Positions 38,101 to 49,587 of a stretch of 64,000 bases of DNA are shown here, in pieces (position 1 is the stretch's first letter; each line of letters starts with the position of its first letter). Made by a program: the position numbers and the translations under genes. This DNA comes from Glandiceps talaboti (Eukaryota; Hemichordata; Enteropneusta; Spengelidae), in assembly GCF_964340395.1 (NCBI RefSeq), contig NC_135560.1, positions 4,729,998 through 4,793,997 on the forward strand. Direction: 5' to 3'. The notes beneath the pieces are model-generated. The model was not told where the DNA came from, ran no database searches, and worked only from the letters and a program-made list of their open reading frames with translations.

Positions 38101-41100
38101 CTTTTAATTTTGCTCTTTTTTCAGGAACATGGGGTGAAACGATACACAAAACAGAAGATTGGGGATCAGGGCATAAAACTGAAGAATGGGGAGCAGAAGG
38201 TGACTGGGGAGGTGATCTGACAGAAAGTAAAGTATTCACGGCAAGTCTGAATCCAGCACCAAATGCATCTCAAAGTCCTGCATTACCGGTACCAGATACA
38301 ACTTCCAATCTGTCAAACAGCATCAATATTTCTGCACTACTTCAAAAACCAACAGATCCATCTGGTCAAGCTAGTGGTGATGGTGTAGCCTCTGGTCGAC
38401 AGACTTCACTAGTACTTGGTCAGCTTACTGATATCAAAGTACATCCCGTGTCTGAACCTCTTAAATCACAAGTATGCTAATCGTCACTTGGATTACTGAG
38501 TATCTTAGTCAGTTTTATAATACATTTCAAATAAAACAGCATATATGAGTACAGTTTAGTGTAACTTGAAACTTTTGAAGGTTTGGCAACGCTCGTAACA
38601 GGGGGTAAATATGGTAAAATTAGATTGTCATATCTTGTACCATATTTTAGTTTGGAACCCCAGTAAAATTGATTGGTACACTTTGATAGAGTTTACCTAT
38701 TTACCACCTGTTTACCACTTTAGTTGTTCTATGAGTCTAATCTGTCTTCCCAATCTTCATTCTTTGTATTTGTGTTATTGTCACCAGGTTGGTTTGGGAC
38801 CAGCAGCGGTTGGACTACCCAGTCAGTCCCCATCTATGGGATCAACTGCAGTTGGTGGACTTCCAAGTCAGTCACAATCACTTGGATCAACCTCAGTAGG
38901 TGGACTCCCTAACCAGGCATCTTCACTAGGATCATCTAATGTAGGAGGACTTCCTAGTCAAGCACCATCGCTAGGATCAAACACAGTGGGTGGTCCAATG
39001 GGGCCAGTGTCTATGGGTAGTAGCAGTGTAGTTGTTGGCAGTACTGCAGCAACAGTTGGTTCAATGTCCGCTGGAATGCCATCACAACCCAGTATTTCAC
39101 AAACTATGTCAGTACCCCAGCAGCAGAGAGGCCAGCAAGTTAAGCCACAGAGGAAAAAAATGCCACCCCCATCAAAGGTACTTGCAAACTAAACACTGTT
39201 TCAGAGAAAGACTGCTTGTTAGGGTTTGATATTATGTGCAGCTAACCCGGAGTATAAAAAGAGGATTTTTTAGCACAACTGAACTTGTTCAGTAGTGCTA
39301 TAGGTATCGCCCGGCGTCTGTCTGTCTGTCTGTGTGTGTGTGTGTGTGTGTGGATGTGTGTGTGTGTGTGTGTGTAAACAACTTAAAGTCAAAAACCGCT
39401 GAACCGATTGCCACGATATTTGGTGGGGCCATTACTTTGGGTGTCTAGTTGGGAAATTGTTCAAATCAAAATGATCGCATCACAGGTGTGTGATTTGGGT
39501 AAAAAAATGTGATTTTTGGTCAAAAAACTTAAACTCAGAAACTACTGGGCAGATTGGTGCGAAATTTGGTGGGAACATTCTTAAGGGGGTGTAAAGTAAG
39601 ATTTGTTCATGACGGGATGATTCCATCAGTGATATGCAAATTAGGGCTAAAAATGTGTCTTTTTGGTTAAAAATCTATAATTCTAAAATTACTGAGCAGA
39701 TTGGGCTGAAATTTAATGGGAATGTATCTAGGGATGTATGGACGAAGAAAAATTAAGCATACCATGATTCCATGAGTGATATGCAAATTAGGTGTAAAAA
39801 TGTTCATTTTTGGTCAAAAACTTATATCTCAAAAAGTACTTGGTCAATTAGTCTGAAACTTGGTGAGATGTTTCTGAAACTGTTATTCTGCAGATTTTCT
39901 TAAAAACATTTTGACAAAATTGGCCCTAGCGACCATGACCACGCCCTTTAGCAACAACCAAATGGCAGTATATTTTGGTCAAATAACAACATCATCTGGT
40001 AAGCAAGTGAGTAAACATTCAAAAAATGTATGCAAATACCCTAGCAACCATGACCACGCCCATAGCAACAGCCAAACGGTGGTGTATTTCACAAAGATAA
40101 CAGGGTTTAATAGATAATTGAATAAACATTCAAAAAATGTATGTAAATTTTCCTAGCAACAAGACCACGCCCATAGCAACAGCCAAATGATCACGTATAT
40201 TGCAAAGGATAGCGACATGGTTGGATAGACAAATGGATAGTCATTCAGCAAATAAACACCTATTGTTAGCATAGACTAGCATATGGATAAACATTTTTAA
40301 ATACTACAGTTGTGCTACAACGCCATTGGCGGTATTTTTAAAGTTATAAACAAATTCAGGTTCAGGGCAAGAGGCAGCAGCATTAAAGTAACCAGATTAG
40401 TTATTTCATGAACTTTACCTTTCCAGAACAGCTGATCTTTGATATACACTAAGATATAGATCAAATTTAGTATCATAACTGACTGATTGTGAGACAGAAA
40501 TTCCACACATAATTCAAAATTGTGGTCATTTCAAATTAATGAGATGCACATTTCTGGAAAAAACTGGACTGGCATAGTCAACCTAACCTAGTGCAGGAAT
40601 GCTGGACATTCATTTCAATTTCTCACAAGACTTCACACATACTGAGTGTTGCAGGTTTTTGACACAAATTCACCTCATGGAACAATAATATAACTTGTTG
40701 AAAGAGTCTCCTGATGCGCAAAACCATTTTTATATTCATTTACTACAGAATGATGTCACACTGGCTATGACACTCGACAAAGACAGTGTTCAATCAGTTC
40801 ACTTGAATGTAATTTATAATCATTTGTTACAGATTCCAGCATCAGCGGTGGAAATGCCAATGTCAGCATACAGTAGTTCGTTGGGTAATCTGGATGTCCA
40901 GTTTGGTGCTTTAGAGTTTGGTAGTGATGTGGGTGATTTCAGCAGTACTAATGATTCAGTGGCGATAAGTTCAACAACCAATACACTGCTGTCTTCAGGT
41001 GCAGTCAGGTATGTCTTCCGGTTTGTAATCTCATCTTGACATTTACTTGTAGGTTTTCATCTGGGCTGTTTATGGTGCTGTGGAGATACATTGTTAGCAG

Positions 41101-42227
41101 GTTGTACCTCCTAGCCATATAGCCAGTTTACTGCACTGTGGAGATACATCGTTAGCTGGTCGTACCTCCTAGCCTTATAGCCAGTTTACAGCACTGGAGA
41201 TACATCATTAGCTGGTTGTACCTCCTAGCCTTATAGCCAGTTTACGGCACTGTGGAGATACATCATTAGCTGGTTGTACCTCCTAGCCTTATAGCCAGTT
41301 TACGGCACTGTGGAGATACATCATTAGCTGGTTGTACCTTCCTAGCCCATGTTTCCACAGCGTACATAATTATATAATGAGTGAGGTGTCATCAATTGTA
41401 TGGTTATAGTCAGATATTCACCGTCAGTAGAGCAGTTGTTTATTCTATTCGAACCAAAACATGATACATTACGATGTCAGCAAGTTGTCATCAAATGTAT
41501 GGTTACAGTGAGCTATTCACCATCACTAGAGCAGTTGTTTATTCTAACCAAAACATAACATATTACATTACAGTGTGAGTGAGGTGTCATCAGGAGCTAG
41601 TCATTTATCGTCGTATGTCAGTAAACCCAGTGATACATATGGTGGTGCCATGATGAGTTCATCTATGCTGTCAACCACATCAGTAACCACGACAACCTCA
41701 ACACCTATTGTGTCATCACTGGAACAGTCGTCCAGGACAACGTACAGTCAGCCGTCACCAACCTCACAAAGTAAAGCTGTAAGTAAAATATTGTATCACA
41801 AATGTTAGCAAATCATTTCTTTATCATAATTATAAACTTGCATGTCAAGTTATATGGTGATTAACATTTGCCAAAGCTTTGATAGGAATTTTATGTTTTG
41901 TATTACATTCCACTGATATAGGTTGCACACCTAACGTTTTGAACTGTTTCTCTCAACCTGAAAGTTCCAAGCTTGACTTCACCAATAATGAACTGTAGAC
42001 AAAGTGTGTTGAATGATGAGTAATGTTTAATCAAACTGATAAATACATGAGGGTTCAGTGTAGCTCTGACAACACTTACTATATCCCATCAGTTGCATTG
42101 ATCCAACTCCTACTAAAATTACCAGTATTTCAAATTCTTTGATTTATACCTCCCAACTGAAAATTGGTGTGGTAGCCAACTTACATGAACACAAATACTT
42201 GAAAATGTGCATGGTTTGTTACGTCAG

Positions 42228-42283
<56 letters not shown>

Positions 42284-44698
42284 GACATTTTCAGTAAATA
42301 CAAACTGTTTGATTGTTTCTTTCAGTTGCAACCTGATCCTTTATCACTGCCATCCCAAACTGGTCTTAGTCAGTCAAACTCAATTCTAGTGTCCTCACAA
42401 AGGACGCCGCAGCCCTCAACATTAGATGGTAAGTTCAAATACTGATTACATAATTGCATGGTATTTAACGCTACTCAACTGTTAGATCAATAATCATACA
42501 TTGAAGTCATCTCGCGACAAAGAGTGTTGAATGATGAGCATTATGTAATAAAACTGATATACACATGAGGGTTCAGTGTAGCTCTGACAACACATACTCC
42601 CTGTCATATATGGTACATGAATGCAACTGTATTCCAAGTCCCAGTATTGCTATACACTCCTTAAGTCCTGGAATTCAAACAGTGCACTTGGTAACGAAAT
42701 TGTGAACTTGTGCGTCGTAACATTTAAAGTCTATGATTCAATCACTTGTTCTGTCGCATTAGAGCTATCAAATAAGTTGAACTATATTTGAGGGATCGCT
42801 CTTTTGTTCAGGAGTAGTATTTTCTATTGTGCTGCAACGCAGCAGTTTTTCTCTTCTCAGATTTAATACTCTTTCAATATGTTCATTTAGTGTGTGAGCC
42901 CTGTTACTAGTCGTAAATGTTAATTGAGTGTTGTTTGTTACAGCCGTTCGCTCAGTGACTGTGGCTTCAAGTTCATCGTCATTAACATCGTCAATGACAG
43001 CTTCACAGCCTGGAACAGCAGCACTGTCACAAACAGGTCCCCAATCGTCGGGCCTGTCATCGCTCGGTAGCCATAGTCACTCAACCAATTTACCTTCAAC
43101 ACTAGCGTCTGGCAACAGTAACTTGATGTCATCCAGTAATTTATCAAGTCATGGTAGTCTCTCACAGTCATCACATGCAGTAAGTATTCTCATTTTTCAC
43201 TTGTAAATTTATTAAATAGAAAATAGTCACCAAGCTTCCTCTGAGACTTTTAATACAGTTCTTACCAGCGTTTCCCAAAATTTGTCAAGTCAAATTGTTC
43301 CGCAATGACCTTTTTGTTTGAAATATCATTATCAATATGGGACTCAAAAATCTGCCATATTGAATGGTGCATTGTGTGAACTGTATAACTCAACAAATTT
43401 TCTTATTATATTTATGGATTGTGTTTCAGGGTTTGGGTTCTTCAAGCCATGCATCAACGTTTCCATCAACGACGACACACAACAGTCACCCCAGTAGTAG
43501 TTTGTCAGGGTCTGGTCATCCCAGTAGTAGTTTATCAGGGTCTGGACCACATTCATCACTTCCTTCTTCTTCAATGGCTGCCGATAAATTAAGTGCTCTA
43601 AACAGTGTCAAAGAAAGTGCTCTTGATAGTCATCATGTACACCAAAGTCAGGTAAATTTATGTCCTTTGATTATTTGACTGAATGAAAATATCAGACTGT
43701 TCATTTGAAACATAAATACAACGAGTAACACTGAAGTAAAGCACTTTCTCTATGCACCACACTCGTTTATAGTATTCATATCAAGTGTAAAAGTATACTG
43801 TTTCAATTGGTTTATTTACAAGTCTGGCCTTTCTAATGTGGTCAATTAGCAACTGAAACAGTATACTTTTACACTTAATATATGCTATGAACAATTGTGG
43901 TACATATAGAAAATGCTTTACTTTGGTGCTATGGGTTGTAACTTGTGTTCATTTAGAATTCATCATTTCTCACTGTCTAAGTCACTCACTGTGTTTTACA
44001 GTAGACAGTCAGTTCTGAGGTTGATCAGTAGTGAGTGGCAATGTATAGAATAAGTATAATATCACACCGTTGCTTCTATAGTTTGTAGTCTATTTACTGT
44101 ACAAGGAATGTGCCTGCACCTAGACACTTTAGCAGGTTGCTTCCCTTGAAAGAAAATCATGCACTCCCTTTTGGTAGGGAAAGCTGTCAACATCCTTCAA
44201 TAGTTGGGTGGCAGTCAAGCAAAATGGTAATGACTGACGTTTCCCACCACAGCCAATGATAAATTGTGTGAGGTACCTGACAACAAGCAAGAACTAACGA
44301 GAAATAAAGTACAGCTACCCTTCAGCCAAAAGAGAACTATCGACTAAATTAGTGATTTGTTATTTTTACAGTCATCTCTTGGACCTAGTAGTTTAGGACC
44401 AGCTTCATCGTCACATTCTGTCTCCTATACCACTTCAAGTATTTCGTCCTCAACAACGATGCCAACTAATGTGTCAGCAGCGTTAGGTTTCTCAACAACG
44501 ACAACATCGTCAGCATCATCTAAAGCCAACACACAGAGTACATCCACCAGCAGTAAAGCAGCGCTAAATCTACCGCCTGGTATGCCACCATTACTGAATC
44601 AGTTAGCAGCAGGACACCAGTACATCATGGCCCCAGGATTGCTACCTGCCTATGTAAGTCAAGTCTTGTATACTGTGTACTCCAGTCCCATGTGTTTG

Positions 44699-44738
<40 letters not shown>

Positions 44739-45556
44739 ATTGTGTTTGTGTGTGTACATACACATCGTGACATGTACCTGCATGTATTGAAATATGCATG
44801 TGTCAAATAGTCAAATACTTACTTTACCACTGCAATATGATAAATAATCATACGTGTATGTGTATGGTATACGACACTGGTAATCCAGCCTTCCTTTTAC
44901 TAAGATACATGTACATGCAAACTAATCTATTGTTCTTCAGTGTAATAGATTACTCAAGTGAGTTAGTTATACATTCGTAGCAGTTCCTCTGTTGTACAAT
45001 TGTGATCACCCTATATGGTCAACATAGCGTAAACATTCAAAGCCACAAAACAGCATTGCAAGTTCATGTAAATCTAAATAAACTAGTTTTCAGAGACGTC
45101 TCCCTACTGAGACTATAATTAAACCAACATCCATTCTATAGCTTATCACTATTCATGTTGAGACAATAGTTTAAGTTTGCGTCTATCTCAGAAAACTGAA
45201 GGCTCAACTACCAGGGTAATATCATGGAAATAGTGAATGAAGGAAGACATGAACAACTGTCAAATTTGTCAAATGATGATTACTATACTTTCGTTCTACT
45301 GATAACATTATGAAGTCGACATTTAACTGATGACTTATCAAGGCAGTAACATAACCTAACATTACTTAATTAAAGTGTGTACTTTGTTACAAATATAACT
45401 TAGACCTAATCTTTTCATTGCAGCATCAACCAATGTATAACTATGAGGATCTTCAGTTGCTGCAAAGGATGCCAATGGTAAGTCTTAAATTACAAACCTC
45501 TTGTTCAGTGCCATACAACATTAGTTTGTACTGGCTTTTGGCGCTATGCAAATTCA

Positions 45557-45594
<38 letters not shown>

Positions 45595-46886
45595 AGATTG
45601 AATTTTGCACTATTCAAATCTATTGATTGATTAATTGATTGCCAGACAGACAGACAGACAGACAGACAAATAGATAAGTGTGCTTACATTTGAAGTAAAG
45701 ATTTCCTAGTTATTATGTACTGCATACCTAAGACTGAAAGTTTCAGTCACATGTTGCATCAACAGGCACAAGAATGTATATAATTGATGATGACAGATCA
45801 AATCAACCATAGCTTTGACTGCTGATAAATAAATCACGTGTACACACTAGTAAAATTCATAACTGCTGCTTTTGTTGTCAAATGATGAACAATATACTTT
45901 CGTTCTACTGATAATATTGTGAAGACAATTTTATTCTGATGACCGTATCAAAGCAGTAGTTTACTACAGTCAGCCACTTTCATGACCACTGAGTGACCCA
46001 GGTAGTGAGTCTACGTCTGGGTGTTCCAAGAGGTACAGGAATCTGAACAAAGAATTATAAATCACTTACATATCTTGGCTCACTCTTGAAGTCGATCAAA
46101 ATGTCAATCTTTGTTCTTAGAACATGTATTGGGTCAATTAGGAACAAAACAAATGGACAACAAGGTTTTACATTTTATGTTAATTTATTCAAATATAGTA
46201 TCTGACTTCAGTGTCACATGTTTCATTAAAGTTGACCTCTGAAGGCATTTGACAACCACAGAGTTCTTTGCATAGAAATGAGCTCACTTTGAAGCTTGTG
46301 TGTGTACAATTTACCTTTACAGGGTTATCCTTATGACATGCAACAGTTCCAGCCAAACACAACAATGACCACAGACAGGAGCGGTGCTTCACTTGGAAAT
46401 GTGCAATACTCGGTGACAGAGGCTGCAAAGTTTAGTCGTACAGATGCTTCATCACCAATAGTAACGTCAGTTACATCGCAGCAACAGCAGCAGCAACAAC
46501 AACAACCTGGCCAGGGAAGCCATCATCAACAACAACAAACACAACAGCCATTCCTGAATCCAACACTTCCTCCTGGCTATGGATATGGTGGGTTAGCGTA
46601 CTATCCTGGTGCTGCAGGTGTGGTGCCTGGAATGCAGTATGGACCGGCTATGTTCCCAGCTGTTAGTGTAAGTTATATTGTTCTATTCAATTCTATCATC
46701 AATGACACTAGCATGCCAGTATAGTGTTTTGGGGTCTTTACTTGTGGTGTGCTCATCAGAATTTTAAAAGAAATGATAGGGGAATATACTCTGCATGTGG
46801 CACTTGCATGTCACAGGGTGCTGTTATTACATATGTTCATCCGAAACACTTTTGTGAAAACTTCCGTATGTACAGTACATGGACTG

Positions 46887-46982
<96 letters not shown>

Positions 46983-47553
46983 TACATACATACATACATA
47001 CATGTCTTCAGTATTGCTGTGCACTTCAAATACCTATGGTATGTATATGTAATGATGCCAGTAATCACAGATACATGCATAATTGTATATTATAAGATTT
47101 CACTTCCATAATTGATATAAGTTTTACATTGTGTGTTTCAGGTTGCACCTTCAACTAGGTCACAGCAAGGAAGCAGTGCTCCTCACTCTGGTTTCCAACA
47201 ACCTGGAGCATACGGCCAACATGCATCACATGGTACATATGGAACTGGTAAGCCACGCCATTCCTTGTAATGATTTTGCATTGAGTGCTTTGTTCTATCC
47301 AATACACGTTTACCTTGGCAAAGTAAATGAGCATGGTTTATAAGTACATTTGTGAATTGAGATACTTTGTATGAGAGAAAATTATCAGAGACAAATGATA
47401 TCAGATGTTTTGTTACACACTCATACATGTTGCAATGAACATGTAGTCTGTCATTGAAAGCTCTTTAATCACATACAGTGCAAATCCATTTGTACGTGCA
47501 TGTCCATAAATGTGATTCTCCTAATACTTGGCTTGTTTACACATACGGTGAGG

Positions 47554-47621
<68 letters not shown>

Positions 47622-49587
47622 GACTTCTCAATAAAGGCAGGATAATTTCCAGGAGACCACCAGTAGATTTTGTAAGTCGTGATTGCTTTGTGACACATTT
47701 CAGTTTCATAATAATATTCAGTAAAACCCAGAAATCCCGAGAGCCAGTGCTGGCCCAGACACACTCATAATACTATAGTTGTCTATTTGCATGTATTCTT
47801 ATCAACCATGTGTGGTTTTTGACAGGCTATGATGAACTGACACAGACAGCAGATTTCAGTAAAGGAGGCTATCAAACTGCCTCACAAACACAATCCAAAG
47901 GTACTGGGGCTACAGGTAAAAGTGAGCACTCAACCCTTTCTTCTTCTAACCTTAACAATGAAGACATTAGATTTGGTACACTGAAGATATCAGAGTACTC
48001 AAAGTTGTTGACTGTGTATTAACCCATTCATATTGACAATCTTTACCTTTCAACTGTAATAGCTGTAACTGCAATGTTAATGGGGGGGGGGGGGGGGGGG
48101 GGTTATAATGACTTACTCTATATGTTGTGTATAATCAATTACATGCATGCCAACAGGTAAATGTATGTGTATGACTATACACATGCAATGGCATAAATAC
48201 AATGAAAAACTAGGATTAGCTATACAACTTGTTCAGTATACTGTGGAATGTACAATAACAAGAGTAAATGTAGACTGGAAGATTCAACATTGTGTACTTT
48301 CTTGTAATTAGATCTTATTCCCAATATTTTTATTCATTCAGCCAAGGAATATATGAGTTACATAAGGGGACTTTGTCTCTATGAATCGCTAGACAAGTAG
48401 TGACAACCTTTACGTCATGAGTATTTTCAGGCTGAATGAAGACTAATATTGGGGAATAACATAATTATACCAGCGCCAGTAATATCAAAGAAAAATCGGG
48501 GAAATTAATGACAATTTTGAACATAACAGAACCAGGGATGTAGACATAGACACGCGTTGTTGTGATGTAGAACTACCATGGTACCAGAGTATATAGACTA
48601 CATTTTTTGTTCAACTTGACTCATGCATGGTATAGGTACTTGTTTAGCTGATGGCAAACAATGATAAATCTATCAGTCTAGAGTAAATCTATGTAACAAA
48701 AACTGCTCCACCCTCACCTCTGAAATATTTCAGTTACAGCCATTACAGTTGTCTTTATTTCACCATCAGAGAGGAATGTTCATATTGACACCACCATTCT
48801 CACATAACGTATTTCATTATTCTCCGTTCTGTGCATCATACTTACATCATGGAAGTTACAAATTGGCCACCTTAGTATGTAGACTATATTTAACGAATGC
48901 AAAGTGTGTACTAATGCATAGGTTGTCATGGAAACATTCAAGTCTTTCCTAGACAGTTGGGACTTTTGAGCACAATTGATTTGAACTGCAGATGTGTTAT
49001 TGTAGATGATGCCTTGATGTAGTTATTTGTTGCTTTGAATATCACATGGGTTATGACTTGTTCTAAATCTGAGTATGGTTCGGATTGAGTCTAGGTAGAG
49101 AAGTACTCAGACCGAGGAACAACTAATTGATAAGTACGTCAAATGTTGAAATGCTTTGGTTTGTATGTTAACATCTAATCAACATGTTTGTGTGTTTGTA
49201 GTTTCAGTGACATCAGCTAATAGTGCAGCGACTGATATCACTGGATCAGCATACGGCAGCAAGACACACACTCAGACATTTGATAAACAAGGCTTTCATG
49301 CCGGAACTCCACCACCGTTCAATCTAGCCTTGCCTAGTGGTGGGCAAGGCGGCTCACTCAATCCAGCCACTGGATATGCCACAACACCACCCCAGTATGT
49401 CCCCATGATGGCCCACCCTCATCAACACCAACACCAACATCAACACCACTCTCAGATGCTTCCGCATCAAATGCATAGTGATGGACCACAGGGGGCGTCC
49501 TCCCAGCGCTCTCAAGGAGGCAGCAGCCAAGGAAAGCAAGGAGGGACAAAGCAGACCTACAGCTCACCATACTGGGGTACTAACTAG
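29837..49587 (+). CDS. UBAP2L: Ubiquitin-associated protein 2-like / Lingerer orthologue
   Basis: An RNA-associated protein of stress granules, cytoplasmic ribonucleoprotein particles and ubiquitin-linked RNA polymerase II control (family knowledge). Twenty coding exons join in phase to 1,265 residues: 29837-29956, 30684-30767, 34460-34573, 35148-35373, 35725-35865, 36407-36452, 36854-36978, 38125-38471, 38788-39177, 40833-41008, 41574-41778, 42326-42428, 42944-43179, 43430-43651, 44372-44653, 45424-45477, 46323-46667, 47142-47247, 47826-47915, 49202-49587. The UBA domain is residues 41-106 (exons 2-3: [20 protein letters not shown]). Arg/Gly repeats follow (residues 165-243). The Lingerer-family motif is IPASAVEMP...[10 protein letters not shown] (532-565). 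The middle is Ser/Thr-rich; a glutamine run starts at 1010; conserved [21 protein letters not shown] and the C-terminal YWGTN agree with vertebrate UBAP2L. Exon 9 holds four local repeats of VGGLPSQ. It is a pre-duplication orthologue of UBAP2 and UBAP2L. Confidence 0.97.
30490..30540. repeat. Short GATA/GATT/GGTT repeat
   Basis: Runs of ATAG, ATTG and GGTT lie in UBAP2L intron 1. Similar runs occur at 4515, 21179 and 45559. Confidence 0.8.
31281..31677. mobile_element. TIR element with nested second repeat
   Basis: Its ends are 'cagtgttgcagccag' and the inverse 'ctggctgcaacactg'. The interior (31,420-31,575) matches 40,175-40,335 ('tagcaacaaccaaatgattg' through 'gttgtgctacaacgccattg'), so a piece of another dispersed element is inside it. 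No coding frame. UBAP2L intron 2. Confidence 0.7.
32070..32352 (+). repeat. GT-rich minisatellite with 'agtgcaagc' punctuation
   Basis: Long GT/GC stretches are divided by five copies of 'tac(c/a)agtgcaag' about 56-69 bases apart, near 32078, 32147, 32215, 32270 and 32339. It is a higher-order tandem array. All frames stay open because of composition, but it is not coding. UBAP2L intron 2. Confidence 0.9.
33050..33372 (+). repeat. 28 bp minisatellite
   Basis: The unit 'gtgcacccactactctataa' plus 'aggccttg' (28 bases) repeats, with longer units at each end that carry 'ggaacccta' and 'attattaggtgaaatca'. Earlier relics begin near 32,960. It lies in UBAP2L intron 2. Confidence 0.92.
34225..34370 (+). 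repeat. Dispersed repeat pair, copy at 34.2 kb
   Basis: Partner of 5,000-5,175: 'gtttacacatggacaccaag', 'tcagtgtac', 'tgactagta'. It lies about 90 bases upstream of UBAP2L exon 3. Confidence 0.6.
36533..36725. repeat. (ATAC)n tetranucleotide array with ATGC core
   Basis: About 45 ATAC/ATCC/ATGC tetramers, with a central ATGC block at 36605-36628. It lies in UBAP2L intron 6. All open frames there are repeat artefacts. Confidence 0.99.
37176..37648. mobile_element. TIR element (~55 bp arms) in UBAP2L intron 7
   Basis: The left arm 'gggatgatcacacaatgtca', then 'tacaagctcaataagcgaac' and 'ttcatttagga' (37180-37235), is repeated inverted at 37590-37648 ('cctaaatgaacaatgttcgc', 'ttattgagcttgtacgacat', 'tgtgtgatcgtccctaagg'). 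The spacer is about 350 bases and includes a G run. Non-autonomous DNA transposon by inference. Confidence 0.8.
39268..40335. mobile_element. 1.07 kb non-coding element with short TIRs
   Basis: It begins 'agcacaactgaacttgttca' and ends 'acagttgtgctacaacgcca', with inverted 'agcacaact' ends. The interior has a CTGT/GT tract and three to four degenerate tandem units, each with 'aa(a/c)ttggtggg'- and 'gtgatatgcaaattaggg'-type phrases and then 'accacgcccatagcaacagc' phrases. A piece of it is present in the 31.3 kb element. UBAP2L intron 9. Confidence 0.65.
41072..41345 (+). repeat. 58 bp tandem repeat
   Basis: About 4.6 copies of a unit running 'gtggagatacatcattagct', 'ggttgtacctcctagccttat', 'agccagtttacggcact'. 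One copy has a 2-base deletion. UBAP2L intron 10. Confidence 0.92.
41376..41600 (+). repeat. ~100 bp tandem repeat overlapping the exon 11 splice acceptor
   Basis: Two upstream copies (from 41378 and 41477) share 'gtcatcaa(t/a)tgtatggtta', 'tattcacc(g/a)tca', 'agagcagttgtttattct' and 'aaccaaaacat'. A third 'gagtgaggtgtcatca' is the first coding part of exon 11 (41576-41592). The real acceptor (attacag at 41573) lies at the repeat junction. Confidence 0.85.
41985..42095 (+). repeat. Direct repeat flanking exon 12, left copy
   Basis: It shares 'gtgttgaatgatgag', 'aaactgata(a/t)a', 'acatgagggttcagtgtagc' and 'tctgacaacac' with 42,515-42,605. Exon 12 (42326-42428) lies between the copies. Confidence 0.85.
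42226..42283. repeat. (TTG)n microsatellite
   Basis: Nineteen TTG units in UBAP2L intron 11, ending about 40 bases before the exon 12 acceptor. Confidence 0.98.
42515..42605 (+). repeat. Direct repeat flanking exon 12, right copy
   Basis: Right-hand partner of 41,985-42,095, about 520 bases away, in UBAP2L intron 12. Confidence 0.85.
43734..43925. mobile_element. Foldback element with ~75 bp arms in UBAP2L intron 14
   Basis: The left arm ('aagtaaagcactttctctat' through 'gtaaaagtatactgtttcaa') is repeated inverted ('gaaacagtatacttttacac' through 'tagaaaatgctttacttt'). The spacer is about 40 bases. It could form a long hairpin in the pre-mRNA. Confidence 0.85.
44703..44737. repeat. (GT)n microsatellite
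   Basis: About 17 GT units, 50 bases after the UBAP2L exon 15 donor. Confidence 0.97.
45255..45352 (+). repeat. Direct repeat flanking exon 16, left copy
   Basis: It shares 'gtcaaatgatga', 'actttcgttctactgataa', 'attatgaag' and 'tatcaa(g/a)gcagta' with 45,875-45,965. The 54-base exon 16 lies between. Confidence 0.75.
45556..45668. repeat. (ATTG)n and (CAGA)n short repeats
   Basis: Nine ATTG units, a spacer, then about seven CAGA units, in UBAP2L intron 16. Confidence 0.95.
45875..45965 (+). repeat. Direct repeat flanking exon 16, right copy
   Basis: Right-hand partner of 45,255-45,352, in UBAP2L intron 16, about 620 bases away. Confidence 0.75.
46888..47001. repeat. (AC)n/(ATAC)n microsatellite
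   Basis: About 45 AC units, then six ATAC units, in UBAP2L intron 17. Confidence 0.99.
47554..47620. repeat. (AC)n microsatellite
   Basis: About 33 AC units in UBAP2L intron 18. Confidence 0.99.
48086..48102. repeat. Poly-G run
   Basis: A run of about 20 G residues in UBAP2L intron 19. Confidence 0.95.
48311..48640 (+). mobile_element. Dispersed hairpin-repeat family, full copy 3
   Basis: The arms 'ttattcccaatatttttatt', 'cattcagcc' (48315-48344) and 'ggctgaatgaagactaatat', 'tggggaataac' (48430-48460) are inverted. The shared tail has 'ataattataccagcgccagt' and 'aatatcaaagaaaaatc'. It is the cleanest copy for defining the ends. UBAP2L intron 19. Confidence 0.75.
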
